9,724 nt of DNA from Acidimicrobiales bacterium. Its GTDB lineage: Bacteria; Actinomycetota; Acidimicrobiia; Acidimicrobiales; RAAP-2. A program made the position numbers and the translations under genes. Where the stretch lies: positions 1 to 9,724 of the forward strand of contig JADGOF010000055.1 of NCBI GenBank assembly GCA_017883105.1. Direction: 5' to 3'. Positions 5,723 through 9,724 of the stretch are shown one piece after another (position 1 is the stretch's first letter; every line of letters starts with the position of its first letter). A model generated the notes under the pieces. That model worked only from the letters and a program-made list of their open reading frames with translations. It was not told the DNA's origin and ran no database searches.

Positions 5723-6833
5723 AATCGCCCAGAAGCTCGGTATCGAGTTCCCCATTTTCGCCTTCACCCATTGCCGGGACGTGGTCGCGGCCGTCTCCAA
5801 TGCCGGGGGCATCGGTGTCCTCGGCGCCATCGCCTTCAATCCCGAGCAGCTGGAAGTGGAGCTGACGTGGATCGACGAGCACGTCGGTGACAAGCCCTAC
5901 GGCGTGGACATCGTGATCCCGGCCAAGTACGAGGGCATGGACGAGATGGACCCTGACAAGCTCGAGGCCCAGATCCGGGGCCTGGTGCCGGCGGAGCACA
6001 AGGAGTTCGCCCTCAAAATTCTGGCCGACCACGGCGTCCCGGAGATCCCCGAGGACGAGCGGACATCCAACGGGATGATCGGCTGGACCGCGGCCCACGC
6101 CGCCGGCCTGATCGACGTCGCCCTGCGCCACCCGAACGTGAAGTTGATCGCCAACGCACTGGGCACACCCCCTCCGGACGTGGTGGAGAAGGTCCAGGGC
6201 GCGGGCCTGATGATCGGGGCACTGGCCGGATCGGTCAAGCACGCCCTCAATCACAAAGCCGCAGGCCTCGACTTCATCATCTGCCAGGGATCCGAGGGCG
6301 GGGGCCACACCGGTGATGTGGGCAGCATCGTGTTGTGGCCAGAGGTGATCGAGGCCGTGGCCCCGATCCCGGTGTTGGCCGCCGGAGGCGTCGGCAGTGG
6401 TCGCCAGATGGCCGCCGCCCTGGCGATGGGTGCCCAGGGCGTGTGGTCGGGCACGCTGTGGCTGACCGTCGAGGAGGCAGACATCCCGCCGAAGCAGATG
6501 GAGACCTATCTGGCTGCCTCCAGCCGTGACACCGTGCGATCCCGTTCGTTCACCGGCAAGCCCTGCCGCATGCTCAAGAACGACTGGACCGACGCCTGGG
6601 AGGCCGAGGACTCCCCCGGCCCGTTGCCCATGCCATTGCAGATGATGGTGGCCATCGAGGCGGTCTCCCGAGGACACCGCTACCCCGAGCAGGCACGTGA
6701 TGTGAACTTCAACCCTTGTGGCCAGGTGATCGGCCGGGCCACCACCGTCCGCAAGGCGAAGGACGTTGTCTTCTCCATGGTCGAGGAGTACATCGAGGCC
6801 GTCGAGCGCCTGCAGGCCGGGGTCACCGTCTGA
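5712..6833 (+). CDS. Nitronate-monooxygenase-like FMN oxidoreductase
   Basis: This 373-residue TIM-barrel flavoprotein belongs to the 2-nitropropane dioxygenase/nitronate monooxygenase superfamily. Seen are an N-terminal PIFAFTHCRDVVAAVSNAGG (14-33), the motif QGSEGGGHTG (192-201) with H199 at the position of the catalytic His of class I enzymes, and the FMN-phosphate loop AAGGVGSGRQ (222-231) followed by MGAQGVWSGT. The C-terminal part has TGKPCRMLKNDWTDAW and PLPMPLQ, segments I associate with mycobacterial paralogues such as Rv1533. True nitronate oxidation is known for few members; others act as dehydrogenases or enoyl reductases, and the mycobacterial steroid enzyme IpdC belongs to this superfamily. 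The ATG at 5712 is preceded by GAGGAG (5699-5704) and lies inside the end of the TetR gene. Its substrate is probably that of the surrounding catabolic cluster. Confidence 0.87.
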   Translation: MNTEIAQKLGIEFPIFAFTHCRDVVAAVSNAGGIGVLGAIAFNPEQLEVELTWIDEHVGDKPYGVDIVIPAKYEGMDEMDPDKLEAQIRGLVPAEHKEFALKILADHGVPEIPEDERTSNGMIGWTAAHAAGLIDVALRHPNVKLIANALGTPPPDVVEKVQGAGLMIGALAGSVKHALNHKAAGLDFIICQGSEGGGHTGDVGSIVLWPEVIEAVAPIPVLAAGGVGSGRQMAAALAMGAQGVWSGTLWLTVEEADIPPKQMETYLAASSRDTVRSRSFTGKPCRMLKNDWTDAWEAEDSPGPLPMPLQMMVAIEAVSRGHRYPEQARDVNFNPCGQVIGRATTVRKAKDVVFSMVEEYIEAVERLQAGVTV

Positions 6834-6999
6834 TTCCGTTCACCTGACGGCCATCTGTTGACTGCAGCCACGAGCAACTGCAACTGCTTCGGTAATTACC
6901 CCCGAGACCGGGCACCCGTCGGGGCTGGGGAGCTTTCGTCCCCGTGCAGACCACTCATGCCACGATGGGGTCCGTGCAGGAAGCTCCCGTGCGGTCCTG
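6834..6999 (+). promoter_or_regulatory. Structured intergenic leader before the membrane protein gene
   Basis: No gene is seen here. It holds two successive hairpins: CCCCGA/TCGGGG (6900-6905 with 6919-6924, with inner pairing CGG/CCG) and GGGGA/TCCCC (6927-6931 with 6939-6943). An imperfect third, CGAGCA/TGCTTCG, lies before them around 6871-6891. After the hairpins, the octamer CCGTGCRG occurs three times, at 6942-6949, 6972-6979 and 6987-6994. The first hairpins could end the upstream transcript, but no T-tract follows. I could not match the region to a known riboswitch. Confidence 0.4.
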
Positions 7000-7581
7000 A
7001 TGCAGTATCTCCTGCTCTTCGTGATCGTCCTCGGGGTCAACCTGCTTCCGGCCTTCGGACCCCCGACGTGGACCCTGCTGGTCTTCGCCAAGATCAATTG
7101 GCACCTCAATCCGGTAGCCGTCGTTGTCCTCGGGGGCATCGCCGCGATGAGCGGGCGCTACCTTCTGGCGCTCTCCTTCCGGCACTTCCGAGGCCGGATG
7201 AGCCCGCGCCTCCAGGGCAATCTCACCGCGGCGAGCGACGCCCTGGTGAAACGGAGAGGTAGCGCCATCGCGTCACTGGCGCTCTTCGCCATCTCGCCAC
7301 TTCCCTCGGCGCAACTCTTTGAAGCGGCTGGCCTTCTGGAGTTGGATCTCGTTCCGCTGACCCTCGCCTTCTTCCTCGGGCGGCTGGTCGGCTACTCGAT
7401 CTACGTCACCGTGGCCACCGTGGCGGAGCACCAACTCGGAGCGGTCCTCAGGCAGATCCTCGGTTCACCCTGGTCGATCGCCATCCAAGTGGTGCTCCTG
7501 GCCGCAGTGGCGGTTCTTCCCCTCATCAATTGGAAGGGGGTGCTGGGACGATTGCGCACCGACGACGATTCCACGACATAA
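7000..7581 (+). CDS. Small DedA/SNARE-associated-like membrane protein
   Basis: This 193-residue protein is strongly hydrophobic, with segments at about 2-20, 38-60, 88-112, 117-142 and 158-176. The early PAFGPPTW (17-24) and the later SPLPSAQLFEAAGL (99-112) followed by FFLGRLVGYSIYV (124-136) recall the VTT (DedA/SNARE-associated) domain. In that family, re-entrant Pro-rich loops face each other and members act in lipid or small-solute movement across the cytoplasmic membrane. It is shorter than E. coli DedA proteins. The charged loop at 61-87 and the acidic tail after 185 are likely cytoplasmic. The ATG at 7000 has no well-spaced ribosome binding site (AGGAAG at 6978-6983 is 16 bases away) and no in-frame ATG, GTG or TTG lies just upstream, so initiation may be weak or structured. 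The family call is moderate; membrane location is sure. Confidence 0.65.
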   Translation: MQYLLLFVIVLGVNLLPAFGPPTWTLLVFAKINWHLNPVAVVVLGGIAAMSGRYLLALSFRHFRGRMSPRLQGNLTAASDALVKRRGSAIASLALFAISPLPSAQLFEAAGLLELDLVPLTLAFFLGRLVGYSIYVTVATVAEHQLGAVLRQILGSPWSIAIQVVLLAAVAVLPLINWKGVLGRLRTDDDSTT

Positions 7582-7644
7582 CGGCTGGTCAACGACGATT
7601 ACCCAGTGGTGCTGTTTCATTTTGGTGGGTCGGGCGCGATGATG

Positions 7645-7693
7645 GCGGCACGGCCGCATCTTTTGCCGCACGGGGGGGGTGGCAGCACCACCC
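7645..7693 (+). repeat. Inverted repeats and G8 tract before the CBS gene
   Basis: GCGGCA (7645-7650) pairs with TGCCGC (7664-7669), and GGGTGG (7677-7682) pairs with CCACCC (7688-7693) around a 5-nt loop. A run of eight G lies at 7672-7679. All are in the 133-bp gap between the membrane protein and the CBS gene, the second hairpin ending 8 bases before the ribosome binding site. Their function is unknown. Confidence 0.35.
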
Positions 7694-7701
7694 GAGATCG
7701 G

Positions 7702-7709
7702 AAGGGGGA
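7702..7709 (+). promoter_or_regulatory. Ribosome binding site deciding the CBS gene start
   Basis: AAGGGGGA lies 5 bases before the ATG at 7715 and supports it over the in-frame GTG at 7679, whose extra codons run through the hairpin region and show no conserved feature. Confidence 0.65.
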
Positions 7710-7714
7710 TTTCC

Positions 7715-8146
7715 ATGCTCGTAGCGAACCTGCTCGAACAGAAGGGAACCATGGTTGCCACGATCGCCAGCAACGCGACCGTCGGAACCATGGTTGCCGA
7801 ATTGACCCGACACCGCGTGGGGGCGCTCGTGGTCTCACCGGATGGAAACCAGATTGACGGCATTGTCTCGGAGCGGGACATCGTGCTCCAGCTGAGCGAA
7901 TTGCACACCGATCTCCTGATGCAGCCGGTATCGATGATCATGTCGATCGCGGTGCGGACCTGTTCACCCACCGACAACGTCGGATCCATCATGAGCCTGA
8001 TGACCGAGCAGCGGATCCGCCACGTACCGGTGGTCGACGACGGACGTCTTTGCGGAATCATCAGCATCGGCGACGTCGTCAAGAGCCGGATCGGCGAACT
8101 GGAGAAGGACCGCAATGAGCTGATGGAGTACATCACCGCCCGCTGA
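7715..8146 (+). CDS. Stand-alone tandem CBS-domain protein
   Basis: This 143-residue protein consists of two CBS domains and a short charged helix. CBS1 covers about 2-60, with VGTMVAELTRHRVGALVV followed by GIVSERDIV (49-57). CBS2 covers about 75-126, with MTEQRIRHVPVVDDGRLCGI followed by ISIGDVVKSRI (116-126). Such Bateman modules bind adenine nucleotides (AMP, ATP, NAD or SAM in different members) and act as energy sensors; stand-alone actinobacterial ones such as mycobacterial Hrp1 respond to stress. The GD-V motif after each final strand is the usual ribose/phosphate contact. The C-terminal tail KDRNELMEYI is helical. The ATG at 7715 has a strong ribosome binding site. The gene lies downstream of the membrane protein gene and is convergent with the response regulator; its partner is unknown. 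Confidence 0.92.
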   Translation: MLVANLLEQKGTMVATIASNATVGTMVAELTRHRVGALVVSPDGNQIDGIVSERDIVLQLSELHTDLLMQPVSMIMSIAVRTCSPTDNVGSIMSLMTEQRIRHVPVVDDGRLCGIISIGDVVKSRIGELEKDRNELMEYITAR

Positions 8147-8165
8147 GCGTCGTTCTCCGTCTTCC

Positions 8166-8187
8166 GGGTCCGGACTTACCGAGACCC
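8166..8187. terminator. Hairpin between convergent CBS and response regulator genes
   Basis: GGGTCCGG (8166-8173) pairs with CCG-A-GACCC (8179-8187), giving an 8-bp stem with one bulged A and a 5-nt loop. It sits in the 83-bp gap between convergent stops (8146 and 8230), a natural place for a shared terminator. No T-tract is seen on either strand. Confidence 0.4.
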
Positions 8188-8229
8188 CTGAAGCCACCAA
8201 GGTCGGGCTGCCCGCCTGATGGATCGGGC

Positions 8230-8940
8230 TCACCCCCTGCCTGGATCTGGTGACTCCACTTCCGATTCGTCGATGAACCGGTAACCTGCGCCTCTCACCG
8301 TGACCAGCATCGTCGACAAGCCGGGATTGTTGAGCTTGCGACGGAGGTAACCGACATAAACGTCGACCACATTGCTGCCGGTGTCGAACGAATAGTCCCA
8401 GACCCGGCTCAGAATCTGGGTACGGGACAGCACCTGGGTGGGGTGTCGCATAAACAGCTCGAGCAGCGCCCATTCCCGCGGTGCCAGATCGATCCGCTGA
8501 CCGGCTCGCCAGGCCACCTTGCTCAACAGGTCAAGGCGCAGGTCACGAACGACGATCTCCGAGGCACTGGGCTGCCCCGCCGTACGCGACGCCGCCCGTA
8601 TCCGAGCAAGGAGCTCTTCGAACGAGAACGGCTTGGTCACATAGTCGTTGGCCCCGGCGTTGAGCACCTTCACCTTGTCGGCCACTTCGGCGCGGGCGGT
8701 CAGGATGATCACCGGCATAGTGTGGCTGTCCTGGCGCATCTTCTTGAGCACCTCCTCGCCGTCCCCGGAGGGGAGTCCGAGATCGAGGAGGACCAGCTCG
8801 ATCCCGGGCTCCGCGATGTCAAGGGCAGCATGCGCCTCTTCGCCGTTGCTGGCCAGGACTGGCGAGTACCCTTCGGCTCGCAGGCCCTTCTCGAGAAACG
8901 AGGAGATGCCTCGGTCGTCTTCGACAATCAGGATCTGCAT
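8230..8940 (-). CDS. OmpR/PhoB-family response regulator
   Basis: This 236-residue protein has an N-terminal receiver domain (about 1-115) with acidic pocket E7-D8-D9, phosphoacceptor D53 in LLDLGLP, switch residues T81 and Y100, and K103 in TKPF. A winged-helix DNA-binding domain (about 125-228) follows, with DLRLDL, LAPREWALLELFMRHP, VLSRTQIL, VVDVYVGYLRRKL and the wing VRGAGYRF. It acts as a phosphorylation-controlled transcription factor. Its ATG (8940) directly follows the stop codon of the histidine kinase, giving TGAATG with zero gap, and there is no good ribosome binding site before it. Translation is therefore probably coupled to the kinase. The kinase-first gene order is the reverse of the more common arrangement. 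The target genes are unknown; the sequence gives no link to phosphate, osmotic or metal control. Confidence 0.95.
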   Translation of the reverse strand: MQILIVEDDRGISSFLEKGLRAEGYSPVLASNGEEAHAALDIAEPGIELVLLDLGLPSGDGEEVLKKMRQDSHTMPVIILTARAEVADKVKVLNAGANDYVTKPFSFEELLARIRAASRTAGQPSASEIVVRDLRLDLLSKVAWRAGQRIDLAPREWALLELFMRHPTQVLSRTQILSRVWDYSFDTGSNVVDVYVGYLRRKLNNPGLSTMLVTVRGAGYRFIDESEVESPDPGRG

Positions 8941-9724
8941 TCAGACACCCACGGGCGTTCGGGGCTCACCGGCGGGAACACGGGCACTCGGGAGAGTGAT
9001 GGCAGCTCTGCAGCCACCCAGGTGAGATGAGGAGAGCTCGAAGTACCCCCCGTGTGCCCCGGCCACCGCTGTCACAATGGCGAGTCCCAGCCCGCTTCCG
9101 TCGCGGTCGGCACTGCCCAGGCGACCGAACCTCTCCAACACGCTGTCCAACTGCCCTAGCGGGATTCCCGGCCCGGAGTCCTCGACCGCGATGGTCACCG
9201 TACCGTCGTCAGACTTCTGGCTGGCTCGAATCTCGACGGCATCGGATACCGTCGTCGCTCCGACTGCGTTGTCGATGAGGTTGAGCAAAGCGCCCCGCAA
9301 CTTCGCGACATCTACTTCAAGCACCAGATCGGGCACCGGCGCCAGTGACCACTTCCGATCAGCGAGCACCCGAGCGGAGTCGAACAGGTCGGAGAGAAAC
9401 GTTCGCAGGTCGAGCCTCTCCACCTGCAGGAAGTCCGGCTCCAGCGCCCGGCCGAGCATGAGCAGGCGTTCCACGAGAGCCCGCATGTGGTCGAGCTCAT
9501 CGACCACCACATTCACCGTGTCACGCACTTCGCTCATCTCTGCGGTTGGTTGGCGGGCTAGCACCTCGAGATGCCCGCGGGCCACAGTTAACGGCGTGCG
9601 CAGCTGATGGGAGACGTCCGAGAGGAGCCGGCGCTGAACCACCATTGCCGCCTGGAGCCTGTCGAGCATCGAATCGAATGTCTCCGCCAACTGACCGACC
9701 TCGTCGTCGGTTCCCTGGTCACCG
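8941..9724 (-). CDS. Sensor histidine kinase, C-terminal part
   Basis: The frame is open to the window end, so the N-terminal sensor and membrane segments are missing; the TTG at 9690 is an internal Leu codon, not a start. Visible first is the end of a HAMP domain (GTDDEVGQLAETFDSMLDRL, about 9714-9655). Then come the H box SHQLRTPL with the phosphoacceptor His codon at 9607-9609, a dimerisation helix pair, and the ATPase domain. The ATPase domain has the N box LLNLIDNAVG (Asn codon 9268-9270), G1 EDSGPGIP, F box ERFGR and G2 GSGLGLAI. All catalytic boxes are intact, so it should be an active class I, EnvZ-type membrane kinase. It is the cognate partner of the response regulator that follows with no gap. 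The HAMP domain implies a transmembrane sensor outside the window. Confidence 0.94.
   Translation of the reverse strand, partial: GDQGTDDEVGQLAETFDSMLDRLQAAMVVQRRLLSDVSHQLRTPLTVARGHLEVLARQPTAEMSEVRDTVNVVVDELDHMRALVERLLMLGRALEPDFLQVERLDLRTFLSDLFDSARVLADRKWSLAPVPDLVLEVDVAKLRGALLNLIDNAVGATTVSDAVEIRASQKSDDGTVTIAVEDSGPGIPLGQLDSVLERFGRLGSADRDGSGLGLAIVTAVAGAHGGYFELSSSHLGGCRAAITLPSARVPAGEPRTPVGV

Noticed and set aside
5586..6677. 363-codon open frame on the minus strand
   Set aside because: It is antisense to the FMN oxidoreductase and end of tetR; its His/Gly-rich composition is typical of a shadow frame.
6927..6950. yybP-ykoY (Mn) riboswitch suggested by GGGGAG
   Set aside because: Only the short GGGGAG string fits; the surrounding junction and other conserved bases could not be found, and the downstream gene is not a usual target.
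9688..9690. TTG as the start of a soluble histidine kinase
   Set aside because: The frame continues upstream through GTDDEVGQ, the end of a HAMP domain, to the window edge.

Overview
The window is high-GC DNA with strong G/C preference at codon third positions and long antisense open frames, so it looks actinobacterial. The FabI/InhA fragment at the left edge, the mixed ATG/GTG/TTG starts and the OmpR-type two-component pair fit an uncultured actinomycete, perhaps Acidimicrobiia. No rRNA or marker gene is present to settle the lineage. I saw no tRNA, rRNA, IS element, CRISPR array or phage gene.

Left part (1-3398, all +). It opens with the C-terminal 115 residues of an enoyl-ACP reductase (FabI/InhA type). 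A possible terminator hairpin follows. Next come two small NTF2-fold proteins of different families: a ketosteroid-isomerase-like protein (422-799) and a SnoaL-like protein (853-1302). After a 133-bp gap holding a plausible promoter and a hairpin come an NAD-type short-chain dehydrogenase (1436-2182) and an acyl-CoA-dehydrogenase-fold flavin monooxygenase related to HsaA (2220-3398).

Middle part (3444-6833). An aldehyde dehydrogenase (minus strand) converges on the monooxygenase and diverges from a TetR regulator gene. The TetR gene overlaps an FMN-dependent nitronate-monooxygenase-like gene by 11 bp. A perfect inverted repeat in the divergent gap is a candidate TetR operator. Together, 422-6833 reads as a catabolic cluster for a cyclic, steroid- or terpenoid-like or aromatic compound: isomerase or hydratase folds, alcohol dehydrogenase, ring hydroxylase, aldehyde dehydrogenase, FMN oxidoreductase and a local repressor. 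The substrate cannot be read from the sequence. The reductase partner that the monooxygenase should need is not in the window.

Right part (6834-9724). A 166-bp leader with hairpins and a repeated octamer precedes a small DedA-like membrane protein (7000-7581). A stand-alone tandem CBS-domain protein (7715-8146) follows. Convergent with it is a two-component system on the minus strand, with a histidine kinase (cut by the window end) immediately upstream of an OmpR/PhoB response regulator. This part looks unrelated to the catabolic cluster. I did not find a clearly undescribed system. The most interesting points are the cluster's gene combination, the Asp-to-Glu change in the isomerase-like protein, and the structured leader at 6834-6999.
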